From NCBI RefSeq assembly GCF_009498455.1, contig NZ_CP045644.1:1240001-1304000 (forward strand): a stretch of DNA of 64,000 bases, read 5' to 3'. Below, piece by piece: positions 16,921 to 25,596 of this stretch; the stretch's first letter is position 1; each line of letters starts with the position of its first letter. Origin of the DNA: Variovorax paradoxus (GTDB lineage Bacteria > Pseudomonadota > Gammaproteobacteria > Burkholderiales > Burkholderiaceae_C). The notes beneath the pieces were generated by a model. That model was given only the letters and a program-made list of their open reading frames with translations, had not been told where the DNA came from and did not search any database. A program made the translations under genes and the position numbers.

Positions 16921-16940
16921 AATTCTGAGAGGCACAGCTT

Positions 16941-17378
16941 TTGAGCACCACCTTCACGCACCGCAATTTGCCGCGCCTGCTGCTGCAGGCCCGCGAAGCC
17001 GTGATGGCCCACACGCGGCCCAGCCTGCGCGAGCACGCGCTGTCCGACCAGCAATGGCGCGTGCTGCGCGTGCTGGGCGAACACGGCGCGGTCGACACCG
17101 GCCGCGTCGCGCGCGAGGCCTTCATCCTCGGCCCCAGCCTCACGGGCGTGCTCGCACGCATGGAGCGCGACAACCTCATCACCCGCGCCCGCGATCCGGC
17201 CGACCAGCGCCGCACCGTGGTCGAGGCCACGCCGCACGGCATGAAGCTCGTGAAGCGGCTGGGCAGCAGCATCGAGGCGCACTACGACTGGATGGAAAAG
17301 TCGCTGGGCAAGGCCAAGCTGACGCAGCTCTACGGCCTGCTCGACGAACTGATCGCGCTGGAGCAACCCGACACATGA
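16941..17378 (+). CDS. hpaR: MarR-family regulator of homoprotocatechuate degradation (HpaR-like)
   Basis: The 145-residue winged-helix protein carries ALSDQQWRVLRVLGEHGAVDTGRVA and the MarR wing signature RDPADQRRTVVEATPHG. HpaR of Escherichia represses the homoprotocatechuate operon and is released by aromatic pathway compounds; position as first gene of an hpa cluster supports that role. The start is a TTG at 16941, chosen because GAGAGG stands 8 bases upstream and no ATG fits. A palindromic operator overlaps the promoter. The stop overlaps the next start by 4 bp (ATGA). Confidence 0.85.
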   Translation: MSTTFTHRNLPRLLLQAREAVMAHTRPSLREHALSDQQWRVLRVLGEHGAVDTGRVAREAFILGPSLTGVLARMERDNLITRARDPADQRRTVVEATPHGMKLVKRLGSSIEAHYDWMEKSLGKAKLTQLYGLLDELIALEQPDT

Positions 17379-18007
17379 CCACTTCCTTTCTTCCCACCGG
17401 CACCGTGTACGGCACGCTGCTGAACTTCCGCGCCGAAGCCGCAGCGCTCGCGCCGCAGATGACCGAGGCGCCCTACAAGGCACCGCCGAAGGCGCCCGTG
17501 CTCTACGTGAAGACGGCCAACACCTGGAGCCCGCACGGCAGCGCGATCGCCGTGCCCGCTTCGGTGCCCGAGGTGGAAGTCGGCGCGAGCATCGGCATGG
17601 TGATCGGCGCCGAGGGCGACATCGAAGGCTTCGTGCTGCTGAACGACCTGTCGATTCCGCATGCGAGCTTCTTCCGCCCGCCGGTGAAGTTCAAGTGCGT
17701 CGACGGCTTCCTGGGCATCGGCCCGGCGCTGCGCGACGCGCAGGACGTGGCCGACCCGGCGCAGTTCCGCGTCGAGGTGCGCATCAACCGCGAGCTGAAG
17801 CAGTCGATCGACTTCTGGCAGCTGGTGCGCCCCGCACCGCAGCTGCTCGCCGACGTGGGCGAGTTCATGACGCTGGCGCATGGCGACGTGCTGATGCTCG
17901 GCTGCGACCTCGGCCGCCCGCTGGCCCGCGCGGGCGACCGCATCGACATCTCCGCGCCAGGGTTCGAAACCCTGAGCAATACGCTGGTGAAGGAAGCCAC
18001 GGCATGA
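17375..18007 (+). CDS. hpaG1: fumarylacetoacetate hydrolase-fold protein, HpaG N-terminal-type subunit
   Basis: The 210-residue product begins at the ATGA overlap with hpaR. It contains YKAPPKAPVLYVKTANTW, EGFVLLNDLSIPHASFFRPPVKFKCVDGFLGIGP and FMTLAHGDVLMLG, typical of the first half of bifunctional HpaG. In Escherichia one 429-residue HpaG performs decarboxylation of 5-oxopent-3-ene-1,2,5-tricarboxylate and isomerisation of the resulting dienoate; here the two halves are separate genes. The stop overlaps the hpaG2 start by 4 bp, so the subunits are probably made in equal amounts. Confidence 0.85.
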   Translation: MTTSFLPTGTVYGTLLNFRAEAAALAPQMTEAPYKAPPKAPVLYVKTANTWSPHGSAIAVPASVPEVEVGASIGMVIGAEGDIEGFVLLNDLSIPHASFFRPPVKFKCVDGFLGIGPALRDAQDVADPAQFRVEVRINRELKQSIDFWQLVRPAPQLLADVGEFMTLAHGDVLMLGCDLGRPLARAGDRIDISAPGFETLSNTLVKEATA

Positions 18008-18786
18008 AGCACGCACGCGTCATCTTCGAAGGCCGCGAGCACACCGGCACCGCACATGAATTCAACGGCCAGGCCGACGTCGCCGTGCGGCTGGGCGACG
18101 GCCGCGTCGTGCCGCAGGACCAGCTCGTGTGGCTGCCGCCGCTCGCGCCCACGGCGCGCCCGCGCACCATCCTCGCACTCGGCCTGAACTACGCCGACCA
18201 CGCGAAAGAGCTGGAGTTCAAGGCGCCTGAAGAACCGCTGGTGTTCGTCAAGGGTCAGAGCACGCTCATCGGCCACCGCCAGCTCACGCACCGCCCGGCC
18301 GACGTGAAGTTCATGCACTACGAATGCGAACTCGCCATCGTGGTCGGCAAGACCGCCAAGCATGTGAAGCGCGACGATGCCTATGACTTCATCGGCGGCT
18401 ACACGGTGGCCAACGACTACGCGATTCGCGACTACCTCGAGAACTGGTACCGCCCCAACCTGCGCGTGAAGAACCGGGACACCTGCACGCCGCTGGGGCC
18501 GTGGTTCGTCGATGCGGCCGACGTGCACAACCTTCCAGGTGGCCCGATGGCGCTCGAGCTGCGCACCACCGTGAACGGCACCGTCACGCAACAGGGCAAC
18601 ACGCGCGACATGATCTTCGACGCGCCCTTCCTCATCGAGTACTTCAGCCGCTTCATGACGCTGTCGCCGGGCGACCTGATCCTCACCGGCACGCCCGACG
18701 GCGTGGTCGATTGCCAGCCGGGCGACGTGGTCGTGACCGAGATCGACGGCGTCGGCGCCCTGGTCAACACCATCGCCGCGCGCTGA
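18004..18786 (+). CDS. hpaG2: fumarylacetoacetate hydrolase-fold protein, HpaG C-terminal-type subunit
   Basis: The 260-residue protein has the complete FAH-fold signature: ILALGLNYADHAKEL, the metal-binding EcE in MHYECELAIVVGK, GGYTVANDYAIRDYLENWYRPN and LILTGTPDGV. It should be the decarboxylase/isomerase partner that processes 5-carboxymethyl-2-hydroxymuconate products in homoprotocatechuate degradation. It is translationally coupled to hpaG1 (ATGA). A Bug binding protein gene follows after 47 bases with its own GGAG ribosome binding site. Confidence 0.9.
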   Translation: MKHARVIFEGREHTGTAHEFNGQADVAVRLGDGRVVPQDQLVWLPPLAPTARPRTILALGLNYADHAKELEFKAPEEPLVFVKGQSTLIGHRQLTHRPADVKFMHYECELAIVVGKTAKHVKRDDAYDFIGGYTVANDYAIRDYLENWYRPNLRVKNRDTCTPLGPWFVDAADVHNLPGGPMALELRTTVNGTVTQQGNTRDMIFDAPFLIEYFSRFMTLSPGDLILTGTPDGVVDCQPGDVVVTEIDGVGALVNTIAAR

Positions 18787-18833
18787 CCGGCTGACCGAGC
18801 TACCCCTTTCAAAAAAAACGGAGACACACCGCC

Positions 18834-19832
18834 ATGACGACTGCCAGAACCCGGACCTTCCGCCTTGCTGCCGCCCTCGTGGCGGCCAGCGCCGCCACGA
18901 TGTTCACGCCGGCCTCGACCGCGCAAACCACATCGGCCTACCCGACCAAGCCCGTACGCTGGGTGGTGGGCTACCCGGCCGGCGGCGGCACCGACTACCT
19001 TGCGCGCACGGCCGGTGCGCAGCTCTCTCAGCAGCTCGCACAGCCCGTCACGGTGGACAACCGCCCCGGCGCGGGCGCGATCATCGCGTCGGAAAACGTG
19101 GCGCGTTCGCCGGGCGACGGCTACACCGTGTTTTCGGCCGACAACGGCGTGCTGGTCTACAACCCCGCGCTCTACAAGAAGCTGCCCTACGACGCCGAGA
19201 AAGACTTCGCGCCGCTCGGCATGATGGGCCGCTCGCCGCTCATCATCACGGCCGCACCCGGCGCGGGCTTCAGCGACGCCAAGGCGCTCATCGCGGCGCT
19301 CAAGGCCTCGCCGGGCAAGTACAGCATCGCCACGCCGGGCACCGGCAGCCCGCACCACCTGGCCTACGAGCTGTTCCAGCGCGAAGCCGGTGTCTCGCTG
19401 CTGCACATTCCCTACAAGGGCGGCGCGCCCGCGCTGCAGGACCTCATGGGCAACCAGGTGCCGCTGATGATGCTCGACCTGCCCAGCGGCATCAGCGCCG
19501 TGAAGGCCGGCAAGGTCATTCCGCTGATGGCCATGTCGGCCGAGCGCGTGCCGCAGCTGCCCCAGCTGCCGACGGCCAAGGAGCTCGGCTACGCCGTCGA
19601 GGCCTACACCTGGCAAGGGCTGGTGGCACCGGCCGCCACGCCCAAGGACATCCAGGCGCGCCTCGGCGCCGACCTGCTCAAAAGCATGAACGACCCCGGC
19701 GTGAAGCAGAAGCTCTACGACGCCGGCTGGGAAGCCCGCCCCACGGACGCCGCCGAGATGACCCGCTTCGTGGACACCGAACGCAAGAAGTGGCACGCGC
19801 TGATCAAGGCGCGCGACATCAAGCTCGACTGA
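18834..19832 (+). CDS. Bug-family (TctC) periplasmic substrate-binding protein, copy 1
   Basis: The 332-residue protein has a signal peptide (residues 1 to about 31, ending STAQT). It also has the Bug/TctC features YPTKPVRWVVGYPAGGGTDYLAR, VDNRPGAGAIIASENVA, LLHIPYKGGAPALQDLMGNQV and a conserved C-terminal region. Such proteins capture carboxylates and other small acids in the periplasm; few partner with a TctAB permease and many are orphans. The gene sits between hpaG2 and hpaE, implying a ligand related to the aromatic acid pathway. No membrane subunit genes are in the cluster. Confidence 0.9.
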   Translation: MTTARTRTFRLAAALVAASAATMFTPASTAQTTSAYPTKPVRWVVGYPAGGGTDYLARTAGAQLSQQLAQPVTVDNRPGAGAIIASENVARSPGDGYTVFSADNGVLVYNPALYKKLPYDAEKDFAPLGMMGRSPLIITAAPGAGFSDAKALIAALKASPGKYSIATPGTGSPHHLAYELFQREAGVSLLHIPYKGGAPALQDLMGNQVPLMMLDLPSGISAVKAGKVIPLMAMSAERVPQLPQLPTAKELGYAVEAYTWQGLVAPAATPKDIQARLGADLLKSMNDPGVKQKLYDAGWEARPTDAAEMTRFVDTERKKWHALIKARDIKLD

Positions 19833-19869
19833 CGACACACCGCCTCAAGGCCGCAACACCTTCACGCCC

Positions 19870-21336
19870 ATGCAACAGATCCATCACCTCATCGACGGCA
19901 AGCAAGTCCAAGGCGCCGACTACTTCGAAACCGTCAACCCCGCCACGCAGGAAGTGCTGGCCGAAGTCGCCTCGGGCGGCGAGGCCGAAGTGAATGCCGC
20001 CGTGGCGGCCGCCAAGGCCGCGTTTCCGAAGTGGGCCGGCCTGCCCGCGCCGGAGCGCGCGAAGCTGATCCGCAAGCTCGGCGACCTCATCGCGAAGCAC
20101 GTGCCCGAGATCGCGCAGACCGAAACCAACGACTGCGGCCAGGTGATCGCGCAGACCGGCAAGCAGCTCATTCCACGCGCGGCCGACAACTTCTACTACT
20201 TCGCCGAGATGTGCACGCGCGTCGACGGCCACACCTACCCCACGCCCACGCACCTGAACTACACGCTGTTCCATCCGGTGGGCGTGTGCGCGCTCATCAG
20301 CCCGTGGAACGTGCCCTTCATGACCGCCACCTGGAAGGTCGCGCCCTGCCTGGCCTTCGGCAACACGGCCGTGCTGAAGATGAGCGAGCTCTCGCCGCTC
20401 ACGGCCGCGCGCCTGGGCGAGCTGGCGCTCGAAGCGGGCATTCCGGCCGGCGTGCTGAACCTCGTGCACGGCTACGGCAAGGAAGCGGGCGAGCCGCTGG
20501 TGGCGCACCCCGACGTGCGCGCGATTTCGTTCACCGGCTCCACCGCCACGGGCAACCGCATCGTGAAGAGCGCGGGCCTGAAGAAGTTCAGCATGGAACT
20601 CGGCGGCAAGAGCCCCTTCGTGATCTTCGAAGACGCCGACCTCGACCGCGCGCTCGACGCGGCCGTGTTCATGATCTTCAGCAACAACGGCGAGCGTTGC
20701 ACGGCCGGCTCGCGCATCCTGGTGCAGCAGTCGATCTACGCCGACTTTGCCGCCAGGTTCGCCGAGCGCGCCAGGCGCATCACCGTGGGCGACCCGCTCG
20801 ACGAGAAGACCATCGTCGGCCCGATGATTTCGCAGGCCCACCTGGCCAAGGTGCGCAGCTACATCGAGCTGGGCCCGAAGGAAGGCGCCACGCTGCTGTG
20901 CGGCGGCCTCGACGCACCGGCCAACCTGCCCGACCGCGTGAAGAAGGGCAACTACGTGATGCCCACCGTGTTCGCCGACGTCGACAACCGCATGAAGATC
21001 GCGCAGGAAGAAATCTTCGGCCCGGTCGCCTGCCTGATTCCGTTCAAGGACGAGGCGCACGCCATCGAGCTGGCCAACGACATCGCCTACGGCCTCTCGA
21101 GCTACGTGTGGACCGAGAACATCGGCAAGGCGCACCGCGTGGCCGCTGCCGTCGAGGCCGGCATGTGCTTCGTCAACAGCCAGAACGTGCGAGACCTGCG
21201 CCAGCCCTTCGGTGGTACCAAGGCCTCGGGCACGGGGCGCGAAGGCGGCACCTGGAGCTACGAAGTGTTCTGCGAGCCGAAGAACATCGCGGTGTCGATG
21301 GGCTCGCACCACATTCCGCACTGGGGCGTGGCGTGA
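19870..21336 (+). CDS. hpaE: 5-carboxymethyl-2-hydroxymuconate semialdehyde dehydrogenase
   Basis: The 488-residue aldehyde dehydrogenase equals Escherichia HpaE in length. It shows the ALDH catalytic set: ISPWNVPFMTATWK, FTGSTATGNRIV, MELGGKSPFVIFEDADLDRAL with the general-base Glu, and the nucleophilic Cys in NNGERCTAGSR, then EEIFGPVACL. It oxidises the ring-cleavage semialdehyde with NAD+ to the tricarboxylate. Its stop overlaps the GTG start of the following binding-protein gene by 4 bp. Confidence 0.93.
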   Translation: MQQIHHLIDGKQVQGADYFETVNPATQEVLAEVASGGEAEVNAAVAAAKAAFPKWAGLPAPERAKLIRKLGDLIAKHVPEIAQTETNDCGQVIAQTGKQLIPRAADNFYYFAEMCTRVDGHTYPTPTHLNYTLFHPVGVCALISPWNVPFMTATWKVAPCLAFGNTAVLKMSELSPLTAARLGELALEAGIPAGVLNLVHGYGKEAGEPLVAHPDVRAISFTGSTATGNRIVKSAGLKKFSMELGGKSPFVIFEDADLDRALDAAVFMIFSNNGERCTAGSRILVQQSIYADFAARFAERARRITVGDPLDEKTIVGPMISQAHLAKVRSYIELGPKEGATLLCGGLDAPANLPDRVKKGNYVMPTVFADVDNRMKIAQEEIFGPVACLIPFKDEAHAIELANDIAYGLSSYVWTENIGKAHRVAAAVEAGMCFVNSQNVRDLRQPFGGTKASGTGREGGTWSYEVFCEPKNIAVSMGSHHIPHWGVA

Positions 21337-22307
21337 GCGTTCAACGCCGCACGCTGCTGCAGGGCGTTGCCGCACTCGCGGCACTGCCCGCACTGGCACG
21401 CGCGCAAACGGCATGGCCCGCCAAGCCGGTGCGCATCGTCGTGCCCTTCACGCCCGGCGGCACCACCGACTTCGTCGCGCGGCTGGTCGGCCTCGAACTC
21501 GGCAAGGCGCTGGGCCAGCCGGTCATCGTCGAGAACAAGCCCGGCGCCGGCACGGTGATCGGCGTCGATGCGGTCGCCAAGTCGGCACCCGATGGCCACA
21601 GCTTCGTGTGCGTGGCCAACAGCTTCACAGCCAACCCCACGCTCGTGCGCAAGCTGCCCTACGACACGTTGAAAGACCTGCGCCCGGTCGCGCTCATGGG
21701 CATGTCGGAGCACGTGCTCGCCACGCACCCGGGCAGCGGCCTGAAGACGCTGGCCGACCTGCGCAACCAGGCCAAGGACAAGCCCGGCACGCTGAGCTTC
21801 GCCTCCTTCGGCAACGGCACCTCGGCGCACCTGTCGGGCGAGATGCTCAAGCTGCAGATGGGCCTGGACATCGTGCATGTGCCCTACAAGGGCCAGGGCC
21901 CGGCGCTCGCCGACCTGCTCGGCGGCCAAGTCACCGTGATGTTTGGCAACTGGCCCGAGTTCCGCAGCCATGTGCAGGCCGGCAAGCTGGTGGCGCTGGG
22001 CATGGCGACGGCGCAGCGCTCGCAGTACGCGCCCGCGATACCCACACTGGCCGAACAGGGCGTGGCCATCGAGTCCAATTCGTGGAACGGCCTGCTGGCT
22101 CCGGCCGGCACGCCCGACGCCATCGTGCAACGCATGAACGCCGAGGTGAATCGCGCACTCGCGTCGCCGGCCGTGGCCGAGGCGTTCCACAAGGGCGGCA
22201 TCGCGTCGCTGTCGGGCACGCCCGAGCGCTTTGCCGAGTTCATTCGCAGCGAGATCGCGAAGTACGCCGACGTGATCCGCAAGGCTAACATCCAGATCGA
22301 GGGCTGA
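21333..22307 (+). CDS. Bug-family (TctC) periplasmic substrate-binding protein, copy 2
   Basis: The 324-residue protein starts with GTG inside the hpaE stop (GTGA). It begins SVQRRTLLQGVAALAALPALARA, a signal peptide with a twin-arginine pair. The mature region has WPAKPVRIVVPFTPGGTTDFVAR, VENKPGAGTVIGVDAVAK, VHVPYKGQGPALADLLGGQV and a conserved C-terminus. It is similar in layout to the other two Bug proteins of the cluster but diverged along its length, so they are paralogues with probably different ligands. Ligand unknown. No TctA or TctB gene is near. Confidence 0.9.
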   Translation: MSVQRRTLLQGVAALAALPALARAQTAWPAKPVRIVVPFTPGGTTDFVARLVGLELGKALGQPVIVENKPGAGTVIGVDAVAKSAPDGHSFVCVANSFTANPTLVRKLPYDTLKDLRPVALMGMSEHVLATHPGSGLKTLADLRNQAKDKPGTLSFASFGNGTSAHLSGEMLKLQMGLDIVHVPYKGQGPALADLLGGQVTVMFGNWPEFRSHVQAGKLVALGMATAQRSQYAPAIPTLAEQGVAIESNSWNGLLAPAGTPDAIVQRMNAEVNRALASPAVAEAFHKGGIASLSGTPERFAEFIRSEIAKYADVIRKANIQIEG

Positions 22308-22309
22308 CC

Positions 22310-22645
22310 ATGAGCCTCTATGCGATGCAGAAGTTCCTGTTCGCGCTGAACCGCGACGCCGAGGTGCAGCGCCGCTTCGCCGAAGGCGGCGACACGCGCA
22401 CCGCGCTGCTGGCCGGCTACGACCTGAACGACGAAGAGCGCGAAGCCATCGGCACCGGCGACATCGGCAAGCTCTACGTGCTCGGGTGCAACGGCCAGTT
22501 GCTGATGCACTTCGCGCCGCTGCTGGGCATCGCATGGGCGGACTATCTGGAAGCCATGCGCGAGGGCGTTCGCAAGTACGGCCCGGTCCGCGCAGGCATC
22601 TACGCGATGACGACAGGCACAGACGAAAAGGTGGCAGGCGTATGA
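22310..22645 (+). CDS. LigA-type small subunit of an extradiol ring-cleavage dioxygenase
   Basis: The 111-residue helical protein contains MQKFLFALNRDAEVQRRF, YDLNDEEREAI, GDIGKLYVLGCNGQLLMHFAP and a short tail. This is the LigA domain (PF07746) that caps the active site in protocatechuate 4,5-dioxygenase. It is shorter than stand-alone LigA (about 139 residues). It lies directly before, and overlaps by 4 bp with, the LigB-type catalytic subunit gene, so the two form one enzyme. In this hpa context the pair probably cleaves homoprotocatechuate; that is inference. Confidence 0.85.
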   Translation: MSLYAMQKFLFALNRDAEVQRRFAEGGDTRTALLAGYDLNDEEREAIGTGDIGKLYVLGCNGQLLMHFAPLLGIAWADYLEAMREGVRKYGPVRAGIYAMTTGTDEKVAGV

Positions 22646-23469
22646 GTCTCGTATTCGCAGGCGTGTGCAGCCACGCCCCCGGCATCACGGGCCGCGCCCA
22701 TCTGGCCGACCCTGCCGTGAAGGACGAGTTCCACGCGCAGTTCCATCGCTTCGGCGAGGCGATGCGCGCGACCAAGCCCGACGCGGTGATCGTCATCGCG
22801 GCCGAGCACTTCGCGAACTTCTTCATGAACAACATGCCCGCGTATGCGATCGGCATGGCCGACCGCTACGAGGGCCCGATCGAAGACCCGAAGTGGCTGG
22901 GCATCGAGGCGCGCACCATCCCCGGCGACGCCGCGCTGTCGCAGCGCCTGATCCGCGAGGTGATGCAGACCGTGGACGTGGCCTACGCGGAAGAGTGGAA
23001 GTTCGACCACGGCATCATGGTGCCGCTGAACTTCCTCACGCCGAACTTCGACACCAAGGTCATTCCCGTGAACATCAACTGCCAGGGCCCGCCGCTCACG
23101 CCGCTGCACCGCGCGTGGGCCTTCGGCGAGGCCTTGCGCCGCGCCTGCGACAAGGCGCCCGAGCGCATCGCGCTGGTGGGCACGGGCGGCATCTCGCACT
23201 GGCCGGCCACGCCCGACTCGGGCAAGGTGAATGCCGAGTGGGACGCCGAGTTCATGCGCCGCTGGTGCGCCAACGACCGCGAGGCGCTGCTTTCGCAGGT
23301 CGACTACAACGACGAAGCCACCTACCGCGAAGCGGGCCAGGGCGGCTTCGAGATCCGCACCTTCCTCAGCGTGGCCGCGGCCGCGCGCGGCAAGGGCGAG
23401 ATCTTCCACATGAAGGCCATCCCGATCTTCGCGGTGACCTGCACGGCCGCCGTGATGTCGGTGGCCTGA
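22642..23469 (+). CDS. LigB-type class III extradiol dioxygenase, catalytic subunit (probable homoprotocatechuate 2,3-dioxygenase)
   Basis: The 275-residue protein has the class III extradiol fold. Iron ligands His11 in CSHAPG and His56 in AAEHFANF are visible, as is a C-terminal Glu in the REAGQGGFEIRTF region; the acid-base His stands in KFDHGIMVPLNF. It needs Fe(II) and O2 to open a catechol ring next to the hydroxyls. E. coli HpaD is also class III but single-subunit, and this protein looks closer to LigB/MhpB. No other ring-cleavage dioxygenase is in the cluster, so it most likely supplies the HpaD step. Protocatechuate or gallate are alternative substrates. Confidence 0.82.
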   Translation: MSLVFAGVCSHAPGITGRAHLADPAVKDEFHAQFHRFGEAMRATKPDAVIVIAAEHFANFFMNNMPAYAIGMADRYEGPIEDPKWLGIEARTIPGDAALSQRLIREVMQTVDVAYAEEWKFDHGIMVPLNFLTPNFDTKVIPVNINCQGPPLTPLHRAWAFGEALRRACDKAPERIALVGTGGISHWPATPDSGKVNAEWDAEFMRRWCANDREALLSQVDYNDEATYREAGQGGFEIRTFLSVAAAARGKGEIFHMKAIPIFAVTCTAAVMSVA

Positions 23470-23491
23470 ACAAGAGAAAAAGAGAACACGC

Positions 23492-23899
23492 ATGCCGCAC
23501 CTCGTGATCCTGTACACGCCCAACATCGAGGCCGAGACCGACGTGTCGGCGCTGTGCCGCACGCTGGCCGACACCATGCTCGAACAGCGCGACGAGGCCG
23601 GCAAGCCGGTGTTCCCCACCGGCGGCACGCGCGTGCTGGCCTACCCCGCCGCGCACTACGCGGTGGCCGACGGCCAGGCCGACTACGCCTTCGTGTACCT
23701 CAACCTGCGCATGGCCTCGGGCCGTTCCGAGGCGGTGAAGAAGAAGGCCGGCGACGAGTTGCTGGCCGCGGTGCGCACGCATTTCGAGCCCATCTTCTCG
23801 CAGCGCCACATCGGCATCACACTGCAGATCGACGAAGCCCCGGGGCAGGTGTACGACGGCAAGCACAGCAACCTGCATCCCCTGTTCAACAAGACCTAA
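23492..23899 (+). CDS. hpaF: 5-carboxymethyl-2-hydroxymuconate delta-isomerase
   Basis: The 135-residue product begins [17 protein letters not shown] with Pro2, the catalytic N-terminal proline of the tautomerase superfamily once the initiator Met is removed. [30 protein letters not shown] and [11 protein letters not shown] match the CHMI family. It moves the double bond of 5-carboxymethyl-2-hydroxymuconate before decarboxylation. It is slightly longer than E. coli HpaF (about 126 residues). It follows the dioxygenase gene by 22 bases, with an AAGAG ribosome binding site. Confidence 0.92.
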   Translation: MPHLVILYTPNIEAETDVSALCRTLADTMLEQRDEAGKPVFPTGGTRVLAYPAAHYAVADGQADYAFVYLNLRMASGRSEAVKKKAGDELLAAVRTHFEPIFSQRHIGITLQIDEAPGQVYDGKHSNLHPLFNKT

Positions 23900-23919
23900 G
23901 CACCGAGAAGCGAGCCCCC

Positions 23920-24723
23920 ATGCTCTCCACCGCCACCATCGCCCAACTGGCCGCCGAACTGCACGAGAGCGAGAAGTCGCGCGTGCAAGTCGAGCATTTT
24001 TCCAAGCGCTTTCCCGAGATGACGATCGAGGACGGCTACGCCATCTCGCGCGAATGGGTGAAGCACAAGATCGCCGAAGGCCGCATCGTCAAGGGCCACA
24101 AGATCGGCCTCACGTCGCGCGCGATGCAGCAGTCCAGCCAGATCGACGAGCCCGACTACGGCACGCTGCTGGACGACATGTTCTTCGAGCAGGGCGGCGA
24201 CATCCCGTTCACGCGCTTCATCGCGCCGCGCATCGAGGTCGAGCTGGCCTTCGTGCTCGGCAAGAAGCTGCAGGGCCCCAACGTGACCCTCTTCGACGTG
24301 CTGGCCGCCACCGACTACGTGGTGCCCGCCATCGAGATCATCGACGCGCGCATCGAGCAGTTCGACCGCCACACCAAGGCGCCGCGCAAGGTGTTCGACA
24401 CCATTTCCGACAACGCGGCCAACGCCGGCATCGTGATGGGCGGCCGGCCGGTGAAGCCCGACGCGGTCGACCTGCGCTGGGTGAGCGCGCTGCTCTACAA
24501 GAACGGCGTGATCGAAGAGTCGGGCGTGGCCGCGGCCGTGCTCAACCACCCGGCCACCGGCGTGGCCTGGCTCGCGAACAAGCTCGCGCCGTGGGACGAA
24601 TGCCTCGAGGCCGGCGAGATCGTGCTGGGCGGTTCGTTCACGCGCCCCACCACCGCCGTGCCGGGCGACACCTTCCATGCCGACTACGGCCCCCTGGGCT
24701 CCATCGCTTTCCGTTTCGTCTGA
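23920..24723 (+). CDS. hpaH: 2-oxo-hept-4-ene-1,7-dioate hydratase
   Basis: The 267-residue protein matches HpaH/MhpD hydratases: [35 protein letters not shown] with the metal-binding Ex[17 protein letters not shown] and [21 protein letters not shown]. It adds water across the double bond of 2-oxohept-4-ene-1,7-dioate with a divalent metal. The length is identical to the Escherichia enzyme. Start at the ATG at 23920 follows GAGAAGCGAG. hpaI follows after 12 bases. Confidence 0.93.
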   Translation: MLSTATIAQLAAELHESEKSRVQVEHFSKRFPEMTIEDGYAISREWVKHKIAEGRIVKGHKIGLTSRAMQQSSQIDEPDYGTLLDDMFFEQGGDIPFTRFIAPRIEVELAFVLGKKLQGPNVTLFDVLAATDYVVPAIEIIDARIEQFDRHTKAPRKVFDTISDNAANAGIVMGGRPVKPDAVDLRWVSALLYKNGVIEESGVAAAVLNHPATGVAWLANKLAPWDECLEAGEIVLGGSFTRPTTAVPGDTFHADYGPLGSIAFRFV

Positions 24724-24735
24724 CGAGTTCTTTTC

Positions 24736-25557
24736 ATGCACACCCCACTCAACACCTTCAAGCAGGCCATGCAGGCCGGCCAACCGCAAATCGGCCTGTG
24801 GGTCGGCCTGGGCGACGGCTACGTGGCCGAGCTGCTGGCCGGCACCGGCTACGACTGGCTGCTGGTCGACGGCGAGCACGCGCCCAACGACGTGCGCTCG
24901 GTGCTCGCGCAGCTGCAGGGCATTTCCAGCGCGTGGTCGGCGCAGCCCGACGCGCAGCGCTCGCACCCCATCGTGCGCATTCCCGTCGGCGACACCACGC
25001 TGATCAAGCAGTACCTGGACATCGGCGCGCAGACGCTGCTGGTGCCGATGGTCGACACCGCCGAGCAGGCCGCCAAGCTGGTGCAGGGCATGCGCTACCC
25101 GCCCGAAGGCATCCGCGGCATGGGCAGTGCGCTGGCGCGCGCGTCGCGCTGGCAGGCGTATCCCAACTACCTGCACGAAGCCAACGCGCAGACCTGCCTG
25201 CTGGTGCAGGCCGAGACGGTCGAGGCGATGAAGAACCTCGACGCCATCGCGGCCACGCCGGGCGTGGACGGCGTGTTCATCGGCCCGGCCGACCTGTCGG
25301 CCTCGATGGGCTTCGTGGGCCAGCCCAACCACCCCGAGGTGCAGGCCGTGATCGCCGACGCCGTCGCGCGCATCCGCAAGGCCGGCAAGGCGGCCGGCAT
25401 CCTGTCGACCACCGAAGAGCAGGCGCGCAAGTGGCTCGCGGCCGGCGCGCTGTTCGTGGCCGTGGGCGTCGACACCATCCTGCTCGCGGCGGCGGCCAAG
25501 CAGCTGCTCACGAAGTACAAGGCCGCACCGGGCGCCACCGCGCCCAACGGCTACTGA
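24736..25557 (+). CDS. hpaI: 4-hydroxy-2-oxoheptanedioate aldolase
   Basis: The 273-residue class II metal-dependent aldolase of the HpcH/HpaI family has [32 protein letters not shown], the metal-binding [11 protein letters not shown] and [15 protein letters not shown], and ends GATAPNGY. It splits 4-hydroxy-2-oxoheptanedioate into pyruvate and succinic semialdehyde, the last step of homoprotocatechuate catabolism. It is slightly longer than E. coli HpaI (262). With hpaG, hpaE, hpaF and hpaH it completes the lower pathway; the monooxygenase genes hpaB and hpaC are not in the window. Confidence 0.93.
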   Translation: MHTPLNTFKQAMQAGQPQIGLWVGLGDGYVAELLAGTGYDWLLVDGEHAPNDVRSVLAQLQGISSAWSAQPDAQRSHPIVRIPVGDTTLIKQYLDIGAQTLLVPMVDTAEQAAKLVQGMRYPPEGIRGMGSALARASRWQAYPNYLHEANAQTCLLVQAETVEAMKNLDAIAATPGVDGVFIGPADLSASMGFVGQPNHPEVQAVIADAVARIRKAGKAAGILSTTEEQARKWLAAGALFVAVGVDTILLAAAAKQLLTKYKAAPGATAPNGY

Positions 25558-25596
25558 CCTCTCACGCCCTTTCACGAGCCAGCTTCCGCCAGCCGC

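Noticed and set aside
16927..17378. Starting hpaR at an internal ATG (17000 region) instead of TTG
   Set aside because: It would remove the first helix of the MarR fold; the TTG at 16941 has a well-placed GAGAGG and restores the family length.
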